Assembly: GCF_002443255.2 (NCBI RefSeq)
Contig: NW_019211455.1
Coordinates: 18,265,126 to 18,329,125, forward strand
DNA: 64,000 bases
Source of the DNA: Varroa destructor
Taxonomy: Eukaryota; Arthropoda; Arachnida; Mesostigmata; Varroidae
Reading direction: 5' to 3'
Program-made: the position numbers and the translations under genes
Shown here: in pieces, positions 12,433-24,228 of the stretch
How the letters are laid out: the number at the start of each line of letters is the position of its first letter
Numbering within the stretch: position 1 is the first letter of the stretch
The notes under the pieces: model-generated
What the model saw: the letters and a program-made list of their open reading frames with translations, nothing else
Told to the model about the DNA's origin: nothing
The model's database searches: none

Positions 12433-14981
12433 ACCCGTAATCTTTATGTCATTGGCACAGAGGCCGGCAAATCAACCTGCTGTTTCTCATATATCTGTCC
12501 GACTTAACGGAAGTTTCTAAAGGAAGTAGGATTAAGAGAGAGAAGGAGCAGCAGAGTTAGATGACCGTTTCACGTTGGATTGCCTCAGCGTGCTAGCAAC
12601 GCGTACTATGTAGGGCTTCTCTTCTCAGCTGTTCAATTACAGCTTTTTTTTCTCTTACATTAGGATTGTATGTATCATATGCGAAACATGGAGTTCGCTA
12701 TTACTGCCTCTGCTGCTGGTGAAGCTGACAGCAGTGATGACGAATCCTGACCCCGAGACAGGCTTGCAACTCAGATTTTGCCCTTCGCTAGCCTAGCTAG
12801 CATTTGTGCACGAGTCTCTCGAAGTAGGACAGTAGAAACTAACTATCGTCTCATTCTGCGTAATTGGTCTTCCTTACTTTTTGGTTCATAGACTCGCATG
12901 GTTGTTTAACAGTGGTCAATAAAAAGAAGTGCCTCTTGGTGCCTTCTCGTTTTTACTTTACTATTCTGCCCAAGAGTTTCCTCATCTTCAAGTATCCCGA
13001 AACAATGCTAGGTCCGCTTTTTTCTGATACTTATGCACATCCCCTACCGAATTCTCTTTTTGTCCGATCCGCTGTGCCTTAGATCTCCTGCCCTCAAAAC
13101 GGCTCGCGCCGTTAGGAAAGGCGGGCTTGATTCTGTACTACTTCGTGAATAAAACTTGCACTACTACAGACAGCAGCCACTTCATCGAGGGAGTAGTGGG
13201 TGGCAGGGTATCGTAGAGTTCCGAGCCCTTTTTGCTGCTTTCTTTGCACTACCGTGCCCTCGATTCCGGACACCGCCACCTCGAAAGCGAACCACTGACC
13301 GCGCTGTTTCAACAACGAGACACAGACCTTTCCTTCACGGTGGCTATTACTAGTACCACAAGTAACAAGGATTTGTTCGCGCAGCCATACCTCCCACTGG
13401 ATATATGTATATGTGTGAGTCACTGATCATAGTTCCGTTCGGTGGCGGTCGAAGGAAGCTATCCTTCAACTGCTCAGTTTCGTTTTAAACCAACTACTCT
13501 ACAGCTAGTATGAAGCCACGACTGCATTTCTATGAAGCTGCAAGTGGAACAGAATGCAAGGCAGCCACTGGTTACTAGCCAAGGAGTTATTAACGTGAAG
13601 CCAAGGAGCGGCTAAGTTCGGTCTAATCCTGAACTTCGTTCTAGGTTCTTGCGCATTTGGCGGTTTCCGAGCTGCTCTTGAGCGCAGCGTTGAAATGTAG
13701 AACTGAAGGCGGGGGTGATCGCAAGTACAAAAACATATTTCGTTCTTTCGCAGCGGCAGAACCCACCAACCACCCTAGAAAGAAGCTGACGACCTATTGC
13801 ATGGGTATACGCGATGGACTCGCACTGAATGCTTCACAGGGCGTTTCGATAGCGGAGCGGAACGGCATACGGGCGGGTGGCTGCAAACGAACGCTCTCCG
13901 AACTTCGGCGAGGGCGAGCCGGCGAACTCTGCCTCAGTTCGTCTGAGCCGAGGATATTCATCCTAAAATTAATTTAAAATATCGCCCATATAATAGCCTC
14001 TCATCTCGCCTTCCTGCCCCTGCCGCCCCGTCCCGTTTCTCTCTCTCTCTCCTTTTCTCTCACGATTTCTTGTTTCCTCTAAGGCGCGCTTTGCCATTCT
14101 TACTCAGTCATCGCTTCCTTCAGGCTCTGTGTTCTCCAAGTTCGCTTCCCTATGCTTTATATGTTTTTGAATAACTTTGGGTGAGTACGTGCATGCCGTC
14201 CATATGACCAACTATGGCATATACAAGTATATGTATAAATGCCCTAGCGGAACGGTGGGCGGCAATAGGAAGCGACCATTAGCTGGTTCGTTAGCAGTCG
14301 TGACACCGCTGAGACCTTTCTCCTTCTTCGTTCTGTATTTTAAAACAACTTCAAACAAAGACCAAACAGCAACAATGGCGGATGGCCAAAGTAGTGGCCT
14401 AATAAATAATAATATAACACGGGCTACGGAGGAGTTGTTAATATTAAGTGTGGAAGAGCTAGTAGCAGCTACCCATTTGAACTGAAATGAGCTGTTGATC
14501 TATGAGCCAGCTAATGACAGAAAAAAATTACCACCGAATCAAAGCTTAGTTGACATGCAATGAAGGAGCGAATCTGTACGCGTGAAAGCGTCAATGACAA
14601 TCCATAATAGAAGGAAAAGGGAAGCTGCCAGTTTCGCCAGCGGTAGAGCTGAACAACTTCAACTATAATTTTCTATTTACAGAGATTCGGCAACGCCGTA
14701 TCGCATATAGGACCAGATTATACGACATCAGTGGCACTTTTCGTTGTCTATGAGTTTGCCGCTGCCCATTACAGGCATGTTGTCCGGAAAGCAAAGACTG
14801 CCTTTCGCCGTTAAACCGCTTCTTTAATTGCCGTTATCCGCTGCAGAGTAATTAAGATCCACACCCCATCCATGCCCTTCTGTGTACGACCCCGTAGATG
14901 TCTCGTAGCAACGTAGTCGCAATAGAGATACCAAACCAACTTATCGCGTTTTGGGACGATAAGACGCCATTAAGCTTTTTT
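12433..14981. other. non-coding stretch, no gene recognised
   Basis: Short frames only, up to 106 codons (13657-13977, plus), none matching a known family. A perfect 6-bp stem with a four-base loop (AACGGC/GCCGTT) lies near 13098-13113, a size expected by chance. A pyrimidine-rich tract with a short CT array occupies about 14001-14083. Confidence 0.5.
14039..14052 (+). repeat. (CT)n array within pyrimidine-rich tract
   Basis: About six CT units followed by CC, inside a longer C- and T-rich stretch (about 14001-14083). It could serve as a splice-type polypyrimidine tract, but no plausible exon follows it. Confidence 0.7.
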
Positions 14982-15136
14982 GATTGGTTGATGATAGCTC
15001 AGTGGGTAACTTGTTTGCTTGAACAAATCGCGGTCTAGGTTCGAATCCGCGCATAGACACATTGCGCTTCGTCTTGGGAGCCAGTTATCTAAAATAATGT
15101 CTAACGGCTTAAGTATCAGACATAAAACACAAAACA
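14982..15136 (+). mobile_element. tRNA-derived SINE-like element
   Basis: The stretch has the architecture of a short interspersed element. A tRNA-related head (14987-15058) carries intact internal RNA polymerase III A and B boxes. A tRNA-unrelated body of about 60 bases follows, and then an A-rich tail (about 15119-15136) of A and C with few T. The flanks carry possible target-site duplications: TAAGCTTTT ending by 14981 and TAAGCCTTTT at 15137-15146, differing by one inserted C. If these are real, the element is about 155 bp and was inserted by target-primed reverse transcription using a partner LINE. I saw no second copy in the window, so repetitiveness is unproven. The alternative is a solitary decayed tRNA pseudogene. 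Confidence 0.45.
14987..15058 (+). pseudogene. tRNA-like sequence with intact A and B boxes
   Basis: The A box TAGCTCAGTGGG (14995-15006) and B box GGTTCGAATCC (15038-15048) match the polymerase III consensus exactly, with tRNA-like spacing. The ends GTTGATG (14987-14993) and CATAGAC (15052-15058) pair at six of seven positions, counting one G-T pair. An anticodon-type stem TTGTT/AACAA is present, but its loop has six bases instead of seven. The D-stem does not close and the usual T-stem is disrupted; CGCGG and CCGCG pair instead around a loop of 13 bases. A functional tRNA is therefore unlikely, and no anticodon can be assigned. It most likely forms the head of a SINE. Confidence 0.5.
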
Positions 15137-15820
15137 TAAGCCTTTTAGAAGGAGAGCTTGGACGGGCTGGTTGCCGCATCACATGTGTTTCTACAGCACC
15201 CCCTATACACGCCTCCTGAAGCAGGGGTTAGGCAATATCGCCAGAGACAAAAGTGTGCACGTTGTGATTTTTAGTCGATAGTACTTGGCACGCGAATGGC
15301 AGGCAGGTCGGTTTCGTGCTCTCTTTGCACTGCGTTACAGCGGCGATGAAGGTTAGCGTTTGTTTGTACAGCTCAGCAGGCGTGTTAACAGAAACGATAC
15401 TCTGATAGAGGTTAGGGAGTAAAACAATTAGGCTTTTGACATTGCCCGTTGTCTTGCCGTGTACATAATGGCATCTAGTGCTGTAACGGGCGGTGGAGGC
15501 CGTTTCGAGCCCAACCACTGTGGCAGCCTGCATCCCTTGGCTGTTTGATCGCATCTACCTGCTTACTGCTCATATAGGTCATGTTGTTGTTATCGCTATA
15601 GTCGCGCCGGAGATGCTGTTAAAGTAGTTGATGCTAGCAGCTGAGGGCAAGTAACATCAACCGTCTGTTCCGTCAAAGCCATAGACCGTAGCCCCTGTAC
15701 CAAGCGAGTTGCTTCTTAGCTGAACTTCTGCTGCATAGCGGGCCGCAAACGACTCCTTAGAGAATCATAACTCCCGTTGTCGATCCCAAGCTAGCTTTCG
15801 GTCGCTCCCGTCCCATTTGC
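15137..15820. other. non-coding stretch, no gene recognised
   Basis: One 108-codon minus-strand frame (15554-15228) lacks recognisable features. Nothing else can be supported. Confidence 0.55.
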
Positions 15821-15888
15821 TTCCCTTCCCCACCCTTCTCCCTATCCTTCCCCTCTTTTCTCGACCCCCCCCCCACCCTATTCTTCTC
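15821..15888 (+). repeat. polypyrimidine tract ending in C-run
   Basis: Sixty-eight bases contain only six purines. The tract includes a run of ten C residues at 15865-15874. It could form triplex DNA or serve as a polypyrimidine tract, but no exon with clear coding character follows directly. Confidence 0.75.
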
Positions 15889-17165
15889 AATGCTACCGCC
15901 GAACTTTGCCTAACTTGAACCATAACTTACCTACCGTAGAACATAAGACAACATAAGTCCACATGCGTCCTATTCGGATTCTGCTAATGCCAGGCGGGTA
16001 TGAACAAGGCGTTCTGGTAAAACCTCGTCGTCGTTTTCTTGGCCCGCTGTGCTCGCTTGAATGTGAAGCCAGGTAGGTAGGATGTGTAACCTGAATACCC
16101 AACACAGGTTTGTGAGGAAACTGTCCGTGAGTTTGGTAGTTGCTGGTACAACTGTGGTCAGGTAAGATTTTCGCCCACGACATCCGCCGCCACCTGTGCC
16201 CATCAGTAAATGGACACCGAATGGACATCGCAATGGCGAACACACGTTGTCCGGTTTATTGAACTAACATTATATACATATATGTAGGCTCGTCCTTTAA
16301 TACAATAAGCTGTGGGATCGTCCGTTAGCTGAATAGGAGCGACTCAATGAAGCGAAATTCGTGGAACGAGAATACAAGCCCATATCCACGTCACGCCATT
16401 GGAATAGTGTAGGTGCATCCCGACGTAGAATCGTCTCCGATCGCTCTAGATGCAGTCGCTATTGGAAACAGCAATAAGAACGGTTCGTGAAAGTTGTTTG
16501 CTGTTGAACTAAGATCAGCCCTACGTTGCAGTGAACAACAATTAAATAGATGTAAGCTTGGGATCGTCCGGCAACTTTCTTTTAGGAAGAAACGTTTTAT
16601 ACGTTCTCTTCATTCCTATCTATTTGACAGCATCTCAAAGTGCAATATCCTCTCGATCTTGGTTTTTGCTTTTTTCTTTGTTTCTATTTAGAACGTCCTA
16701 CGTTAAATAGTTGCCTTTTCTAATCAGACTTATAAGGATCACGTTAGGAGTACAACAATCATTGAACGAGTAGGTCTGCCAGGCAGCATTCCGGTCCAAA
16801 ACGGAGTTATTTTCAAGTTAGTCATTTTGATCATGTATTAGGGCAATATATTCTGCAGCGATTGTACCGAAAAGGGCCGAGTTGCAACGCGACCTCTAGG
16901 CGATTCTGCTGCAGTCCATCTCAGTCAGTCCGTCAATATGTGTGAACGGAGGATGTAAACGACGGCGTAGTGGATTGCAGTCGATTGCAGTTCATAGGAT
17001 GACGAGGGAGTCGGCAAAAGGGGTCTGGGGACGACCGCGATTCAGGGGGTGGCTGTGGAGATTGAAGAGTCTCACTGACTTTACTCGGATAGGACTGCTG
17101 GGCGCAAACGCTTCTGTGTACGTACGTGGCTGTCTATGAATGTGAGACTGAGTTTGGATGTGTAG
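15889..17165. other. non-coding stretch, no gene recognised
   Basis: Frames up to 116 codons on the minus strand (16243-15893) have no recognised domain. A ten-base direct duplication (GATTGCAGTC/GATTGCAGTT) lies near 16974-16993. Otherwise unremarkable. Confidence 0.5.
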
Positions 17166-17465
17166 ACGGGCCACGAAGAGGCGAGCAAAGGAACAGACGA
17201 ATTGAGCTTGCTGGAAGAGGAACTTCTGCTGTTCAAGTTGGTCGCTCGATGGGTGTCGGTGATATTAGTGGATGCATGCGTTGGATGCAAGTTTAAAGGC
17301 GACGCCGCCTATGCCACGGAATTCGTCGCGCTGCCAGTCTTACTGGCGAGCTTCGATGTCCCAGTCGAGGAGAGCAAACATGCCCGGGGCAAAAATGACG
17401 ACGGGGTCTTTCTAATATGCCTCGGACACAGATTCAGACTGACTGCTGGCTGGGTGGCCGCCTAG
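17166..17465 (+). other. candidate coding exon, unknown product
   Basis: This frame has no stop for 99 codons after a TGTAG acceptor-like site ending at 17165, and it closes with TAG at 17463-17465. It has no useful ATG, so it would have to be an internal or terminal exon. The translation starts acidic (several Glu, with a Leu-rich EEELLL stretch), continues through hydrophobic patches and contains three Cys residues. Third codon positions are often G or C, unlike the AT-rich flanks. I recognise no family. Frames this long are expected by chance in the window. Confidence 0.15.
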
Positions 17466-17871
17466 CGCCTCGCTCGTCTCAGCTGTACGCTAGTGTTTCG
17501 TTGGGTTCGTCCGAATGCTCTGTTTCCAGTGTGGTTCTTGATGAGCTTCAGATTTGAGCGATTCGACTATCTGACAACGTCGCCGAACGATAACCAGAAG
17601 GCTACAAACCGGGAACGAAACGAAGCTACTGCAAGATGTTAAGTTACGTAACTGCAGTCGCGCAAGCTGATTGAAATCAAGCGGCATAAATGTTTTATTT
17701 TAGCCAGGTTCGACTGACGCGTGCAGTCGATCAATCAGCGTCTAGGTGATCAAATGCATTCAGGTGGCATTGGTTTGCTTGAATACTAGTACTCTTGGGC
17801 TTTTAAAAAAGCAAAATTGGAATCGTGTTTCGGAACTTTCGGAATTTTTCGACGCAAGTTACGCGTAATAT

Positions 17872-17899
17872 TATATATATATATATGTATGTGTGTATA
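17872..17899. repeat. (TA)n / (TG)n microsatellite
   Basis: About seven TA units pass into a short TGTATGTGTG stretch, forming a compound dinucleotide repeat. Confidence 0.85.
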
Positions 17900-19040
17900 A
17901 ACACTGACACTAGATTAACGGTCCGCTGCAAACCTTTCTGTAAGGATTATTAACTATAATAATGTTGGCTGATAATGTTTGGTAGCCGTAAATATAAGCA
18001 GCTGGCTACAGTCATCGTCATCCCTAGGACTCAAACACGACTGCACCTAGTCGACGGATGCCAACCACATTTAAAAAATGCGCGCCATTTTATTTGCACG
18101 AAATCGTTACGGATCACGAAAAATTGAGATTTACCCTAACGCCATCGATTGTTCGACTGCGCGATCGTGCCGCACCTTCGGTTACAAATTGGCCCACTAA
18201 GCGCTTCTAACGCTTGTCACTACGTCAGCGAAGTACTCGAATGGTCTTAACGGTATGTCATTTTTATTACTGCGGCCGTTGCTGCCGATGCCAAACGAAA
18301 GCAAATTCGAGTGGAATAAGGACATGCTTAGAGAGATACTGCGGGTTGATTCGACGATTCCGGCTTCCACTTGACCAAGGTGTACCCACCAGCCAGACCG
18401 ATTTGGTCTGAGCTGCGCTTATGAATGGAAAAGCAAACGTAAAATGAAATTGGACGTCCTTCTTTCCAGATAACTTTCCGATACATCTGGACCGAGCCTA
18501 GACATGTCCCCGCAGTTCTTGCTAGGTCTTTTAGTTCATTGACCTGTCGCTTACCGTTTATAGGCCGATGCTACTGCCATTGAAACAAAAAAGAGGATTT
18601 CGACATTGAAAACTTCAACATCAGACGGTAGATCGTCCATTCTAACAGCTTTCTCTGCATAGGTGCTCGGACGTACTCAACTACTCATATCGACATGCGT
18701 AGTCCTCTACTAACCAGGTCTTCCATAGTATTATCCATTAAAGGAGCACAGACCGTGAACTCAAATCATTGGACCTCGCCGACGCTGGTAGCCCTGGTGA
18801 TTGTAGTAATTCGAAACCGACAACTTCATCAACGGCGATGAAGGCCCGGGGAGGGGGGAGCTTTCGAACGAGTTCGTAGGTACACGGCAGTCGTCAGCGC
18901 GGATTGGCGTAGGGGCTATGCGTTCAAGCGCTGACTGAAAGACGAAGATTGTTCGTTGACAAAAACGACCACTGTCACCGCCGACACAGAGACGACGACG
19001 TTCACCACTAGTATTATATTACCACCAGGAATAACAACGC

Positions 19041-19060
19041 GTGTGTGTGTGTGTATGTAT
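19041..19060 (+). repeat. (GT)7 microsatellite
   Basis: Seven GT units followed by ATGTAT, an ordinary short dinucleotide array. Confidence 0.85.
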
Positions 19061-20807
19061 TTGAATAGTTCTATCGTTGTATTAGCGTTGCTACGGAGGA
19101 GCTGTAAAAATCGAAGTCGTGATGCGTTTCTTCTACGATAAAAAAGGGTACTATAAATTCGCCGGTGTTCAGCGGCTCCCCTGCTACTGTTTCGTTGTTG
19201 TTCTTGTTGCTGCTGCTGCTGACACTGACGATGATGAGTCTTTCTCTCTTCGCTGTTATTTTTCTCGAAGGAACCCTCTTTCTAGTTGACCTTCTTTCTA
19301 TACGAGTATCAAGGTGGTCTGATCACATGGGTGAGCCTAATTGAGAAGCTGCGTTTTTCTGAGCGGAACTCGCTATGCACTTGTTTCCTGTTTTGCCAAT
19401 CAATCTTGGAATTGAAATAAACGAACTCAGTTGACCAACTCATTGATTCACTTGCCAGTTTGACGGATAAAAAGTGTTCCCTATGCTGGTTTTTTCTCTT
19501 CTATTTTTTTTTCCAAAATCATCGGCCTTCCATCAATCTTCAGTTGTCGTCGCTAACCGTTACGTCATGGTTAGCCCCTCTCATTGTCAAAAGACAAACC
19601 AACCGCGTGCAAGGGAACTCTCACAATCGTGACTAGGCTAGCCCAGACTGATGTCTAAGCTAACCTGGCTTCGATGTGTCAATTCAACTCTTTTCGTTTT
19701 GTCTGTCTAGCCGAATCATTCACGGCACTTGTTCATAAGGACGCACGATTCGAAAAATGCAAGTACTATCACAGTACCTCGATTTCACAGTACAACAATA
19801 GCGCAAAACGCGACAAGACGCGATGTACATCCCACATGTTCCACCAACAAGGGAAACATGTGATTAATTCGTGCTGTTTCACCTATTTCATAGAGGTGAT
19901 ATCGATCGGTTGCCACTTGCTGGTGGCGGGCCACTAGCGAACGCTGGCTAACAGAGGGCAATGGACGCCCACCCTGCGCACCATGCCTCCATTCCTTCTA
20001 TGAGCGCCTTCAATGCCAAGCATCCCCATCCTCAACGCCACCTCCATCTCTGTGTGTGCCCCTTTATGTGTGACTTGTCTGCAAGGGCTGTCGGTAAGAA
20101 AAAAAGCCAGACCAGCTGCACCGCGGTGTTTGACAAAGGCCAGGCTTCACCTACCGGCCCGGAGACGGGCGTCGGGCTTAGTGCTGTTGCATACAGTAGA
20201 CTTCGTTGATGGCTGCTGGGCCCTGACTTAAATGCTCATTTTGCGTAGTTGTCGGCAAGTAGACCGTTGGCTATGTTCTTGGCTTGCTGATTCGCGAGCC
20301 TTCCACACATATATACACAGACAACAAGTAACAGGAGACAGTGTGCATAGGCATCGCACCCTCGTGCGCGCCCACGAACTTGTCTTCCACGAACCCGCGT
20401 TAGGCCCATACCGCATCACCGTCACAACGACAGTGGCTTTGCTTCTCTAACGGCTGGCTATGCATGAAGACTACGGAGTCTATAGGATGGGTAGGTGTAC
20501 GTTTCGCCTGTCATTTCGCTTTTTCCATTGAAGCCGCGTTCGCTCAGCAGAAGCTGCTCCCTCTTGATTCCCGCCCTCAGAGGTGTCCCTCCAGGTCTTT
20601 TCCCTTTTCCGCGGCACCACGAGCATCCACCGCGAGACTGGCATGGAATCAGCGCCACAGAGGCGGACTCGGTATATTAAAGAAAGAGCGACAAGCCCGC
20701 AAACTTCGGGGGTAGCATCGCCGTTGACGGCTGCTGCTTCTTCAGCTTGTGTAAGTCTTCTTTCTTCACCTGTACGAATCCCCTATTTCTTTTCGGTGTT
20801 GGCTACG

Positions 20808-21065
20808 ATGGCGGCGCGGAGGGCTGTGGCAGCGAAGTCGTTGCTACGAAACGACAAGACGTCTTGGTTGTGCCGCTTGGTAAGCCAAAGCTCAGGGAAA
20901 GCCGGTGGCTCAGCGAAAGTTGATGAAAGAGAGCACAGGCAGAGGCCGGAGGAGTGCCGAGGTCGTGGGTCTTCACGGACAACGACGACTGCCGACTACA
21001 GGAAGAGGTCGGGTGATTCTTTAAGGGACGAAGCCGGAGCGGGAATGGTGGAGAAAAGTCGGTAG
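20808..21065 (+). other. candidate 5' coding exon, basic N-terminus
   Basis: An ATG in a GC-rich setting opens an 85-residue frame. The first 24 residues are rich in Ala, Arg and Leu, with three Lys and only one Asp, which resembles a mitochondrial targeting peptide. A good splice donor (TTG then GTAAGC, intron from 20880) lies in frame after residue 24. The frame could therefore be a first exon of 72 bases (20808-20879), with the rest intronic. Downstream the unspliced frame is Arg/Ser/Thr-rich and has no domain. A 160-codon frame on the opposite strand (21285-20803) is comparably open, so GC content alone could explain both. Product unknown. Confidence 0.2.
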
Positions 21066-22169
21066 GTCGAGGGAGTCGGCAAAGATCAAAATTGGACTTG
21101 ATGGATCTCCTTTTCTTCGTATACGGCTGGGGCTGGTTCGCTTCCTTCAGCCCACGAACTATCTGGCACCTTATCTTGCTATCTCCGTCTTCCTCTCTAC
21201 CCCCTCCGACTACCACTACTCTTATGACTATTTCGTTGTCTTCTTGCGCGAACTCATCCTCCGGAGCGCTCCCTTTCCGGTGCACCTTCCCCTATTCTTT
21301 CCACCGGCCGGCTTCTTCGCCCTACCCCTCGACCTGAACTGAACGGAAAGCTCCTTTATATTTCGCATAGCGCAAGGCTCCGGCGTTGTTTCGTAACTTT
21401 TCCGTCTTTTTCTCCCGTTCACGTGTTCCCACTATGCAACGGGGGTGACTCGATTCTCCTCCGGTTGGCCGCTGTAGTCATTGCCGCTACGGACGCTAGT
21501 GTTCACGAATGGCTTCGTAACTCACTCCGTCGACTTGGGACGCACAGCTCTAGTCCTCCTTTGCCGGCTCGTCGCGGCGGCTTCAGTGTCGTCCGTCTTT
21601 TATCCTTGACTCGCCCTTGGTTTGCTTCACTTTCGCCCTTCCGGGGTCTTCGGCGTCTTTCATTCTCGTTCCTTTCGTCGTCATCTAAGCACGAGGGGAA
21701 GGGGCAGCCCGAGATGAAAGGATTCCGCGGCACAAAGGGGATGGAAAGTAAGGCCAAGGGCGTGGAAGCAGAAGGTTGCCCTAGACAAGCCTCTTGGCTT
21801 GCACAGCATTCTCTATTCTCTTCGATTCGTTCGTGAAGGCTACAACAATCATAGCTCTGTCCTTTAGCTCTGTTTAGATCTACTTGTATAGCCTCACATG
21901 CTGGACAGCATATGTTAGCATTGTCTAAGTCTAAATCTCGTGTATCGTACGAGGCATACGAGAGTATAATAGTGAAAAGCGAGTAATATTCGTTTGCAAT
22001 AATATTCAAAATGGACCAAACTCGCTTTCCAAGTACTTATTTATTAGTAGTAGGTCGCGGCCCAATCTTTGACAAGGAGAAAGTTTACGCCAGAGAGATA
22101 TCTACCACTTGACTCACTGATAACGACTAATTTTAAGTAGAACAAACTTGTAGAAACCTAGTTACTTAG

Positions 22170-22180
22170 TTTTTTTTTTT
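22170..22180 (+). repeat. T11 homopolymer
   Basis: Eleven consecutive T residues in an AT-rich stretch. It shows no target-site duplication and no element attached to it. Confidence 0.85.
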
Positions 22181-22673
22181 ATCTCTTAATTTATTTCAGA
22201 CACAAAAACTGTATACGGCTTATGATGTAAACAAGCATTTTATGAAGCATTATAAAATATATCATGTACATTGCCTCAACGCAAACTATATTTCGTTACA
22301 GGTGTCATCAATACGGTATCTACGAACGCATAAATAAACACAGTGTTGTGAGTTCCGTTTGTCTACTGTTCAATGAAGTTGATATGACAGGCTGTGTCCT
22401 TAATCGATCAGAAAAATACCACACACCATAATCCAACATCGCCATAACATAAACTGAACAAGGTGAGTTAGATAGATATTACATAATATATTCTATTAGA
22501 CCCAGTACCTCGTATACTTGTGACAAGCGCATGGTATCGAAACGAATTTAATAACAATTACGTAGTTTCGTCCGAATGATCGATACTTCACACGCACAAA
22601 GCGACCTTCTGCCGAGAATTGTTACATGCCCACCTGCAGACCGACCTGCATGACCAGAATCGAACAAACCAAC

Positions 22674-22685
22674 AAAAAAAAAAAA
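22674..22685 (+). repeat. A12 homopolymer
   Basis: Twelve consecutive A residues. I looked for a retroposed sequence upstream of it and recognised none. Confidence 0.85.
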
Positions 22686-23742
22686 CATGCGTTTCTCTTA
22701 ATATACCTTCGCTAATACAATAATTTACAACACCTGGCACACTGTAACGTTCGACTTCAGCATTTGTCAGCATCTGTTGAAGTTTCGAGCCCTGTTATGT
22801 TATTTCCTTGCCGGCGAACACAGCTTCGAGGAGCCGTTTGAATATCACGTACGAAAGAAGCGCAGTGTACAGGTTACTGCTAAAACCCTGAACTTTGCTC
22901 AAGAAGGCAATTTGTTGATGCTATTTTCATTAGTTATAAAGCCACGCGATGATCACATTCAGCAGATTCGCGTAAATGAAGTGTGCCCCCCAGGCCTCAG
23001 AACAGTTGACTATAGGCTCTAGTAGGCACAGACGCATTCAACAGGTGGTTCACAGGTGCTGGATTTTCTTAACTCATGAAAATCCAAGAAGCAACGTAAT
23101 GCTCCGATAACAACTAATAAGACGCAAAACCATTTTAGAAAGGATGGCATGGGTATTTTGTTACTGAATTATCGGACAATCGACTATGAGACAAGCAGAA
23201 GCATGTTGAAAAGGCATACAAAGGTAATCGGCAAACAAAACTGATTACATTAATGTTTGATTGAAAACATCTATTTACTAGCTTCGACTACCTTACACAG
23301 TCCTATCGAAAAGGTTCGGTCCTATTCTCCATATACTCTAACATATCGGTTGGCTGAGTGGCTGGCTTTCATTTGTTGCCAAACCAAAGTCTGTCGTCTC
23401 GGTTGTCAAAGGCCTGGGATCCTCTTGCGATTCGTGTTCATCTCACCTTAGGTGTATTCCTTCGCATCCAGCTCAACAGCGACAGAGTGTGGGTAATATA
23501 TCTAGTTCCCGAGGCGCTCTTGTCGAGGCGCCTCAGTTGTGTCTGTTTCGGTCGTCGAGAAAGGCCCTGACCCAATACTCATTGCCCCATAGCTAGTGTA
23601 GTTTCGACTACGATCGTCGGCAAAGAGATCTCCTTGGTATGTTGCCATCACTATCTGTTCGAGCCGAACAGAGCTCCTCAAGGTTTTCTGATCCATTGTC
23701 CTCGAGGAGGACCTCATAGTTTTGCCGTCGAGCTCTACGGCC

Positions 23743-24228
23743 ATGACGGCCACCACCTCGCACTGGGGTGACCAATCCCCGATGCCGGTTCAACTTGTCC
23801 TGGTCCCCGGAGGTTGTCACCTTACTCTTTTAATCCCGACGCCCATAATTCAGAATTTACCATCGATGTGCCGTTCGTTTCCTAGGCAAAGTCTCTACTG
23901 GCAGTCAGTTTTGCCTTCCGGGACGACCTACGAGAAGCAGGAAAATGCGCTTTGCGAGAAAATTGGGCAGCACCATCCGTATACGCTACCCTCCGGCAGG
24001 AATAGCAAAGATCGTAGGAACAGCAGCGAACAGGTAAACGAACCGCTCCCCTTGCTGTTTTGGGGAATTTTTATTCTGAAGGAAGATTTAAGATCTATGC
24101 AGTTGTCTGCACAATCTGACATAGTGGCATCGACAGCGAAGGGCTGGTCGAAGCGTGGTTGGGGCTACCCACGATCTACTCTTTACCCGTGTCCACCCAG
24201 CCTTTATCCTAGGTATACTAATACCTGA
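23743..24228 (+). other. candidate coding exon, unknown product
   Basis: From the ATG at 23743 the frame is open for 161 codons, among the longest in the window. A good in-frame splice donor (CAG then GTAAAC) follows base 24032, so the coding part could end there after about 97 residues. That part is Ser/Thr/Pro-rich with a Leu/Ile patch near residues 25-35 and no recognised domain. The region from 24033 onward is Pro/Tyr-rich and less protein-like. Minus-strand frames overlap both ends. Product unknown. Confidence 0.18.

Larger units (their letters stand above)
17466..20807. other. non-coding stretch, no gene recognised
   Basis: Short frames only. The stretch contains a TA array at 17872-17886, a GT array at 19041-19054, several CTG triplets at about 19205-19221 and an imperfect inverted repeat at 19833-19862 whose arms share CACATGTT. 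Nothing supports a gene. Confidence 0.5.
21066..23501. other. GC-rich then AT-rich non-coding stretch
   Basis: From 21066 to about 21840 the DNA is GC-rich and open in several frames: a plus frame at 21423-21836 and a 168-codon minus frame at 22009-21503, neither with a domain. From about 22100 to 22560 it is AT-rich with few frames. An 82-codon plus frame at 22777-23022 starts without ATG and is unrecognised. T11 (22170-22180) and A12 (22674-22685) runs are present. Confidence 0.45.

Noticed and set aside
13098..13113. AACGGC/GCCGTT stem with a four-base loop
   Set aside because: Six-base stems are frequent by chance in 64 kb.
19833..19862. Inverted repeat with CACATGTT arms
   Set aside because: Eight paired bases plus a bulge and a nine-base spacer is within chance expectation. 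No terminal repeat of a transposon matches it.
23502..23756. A Phe-Ala-Asp-Asp motif in the minus-strand frame, like the reverse transcriptase active site
   Set aside because: The residues before and after do not match the flanking conserved blocks of any reverse transcriptase I know, and no other retroelement domain lies nearby.
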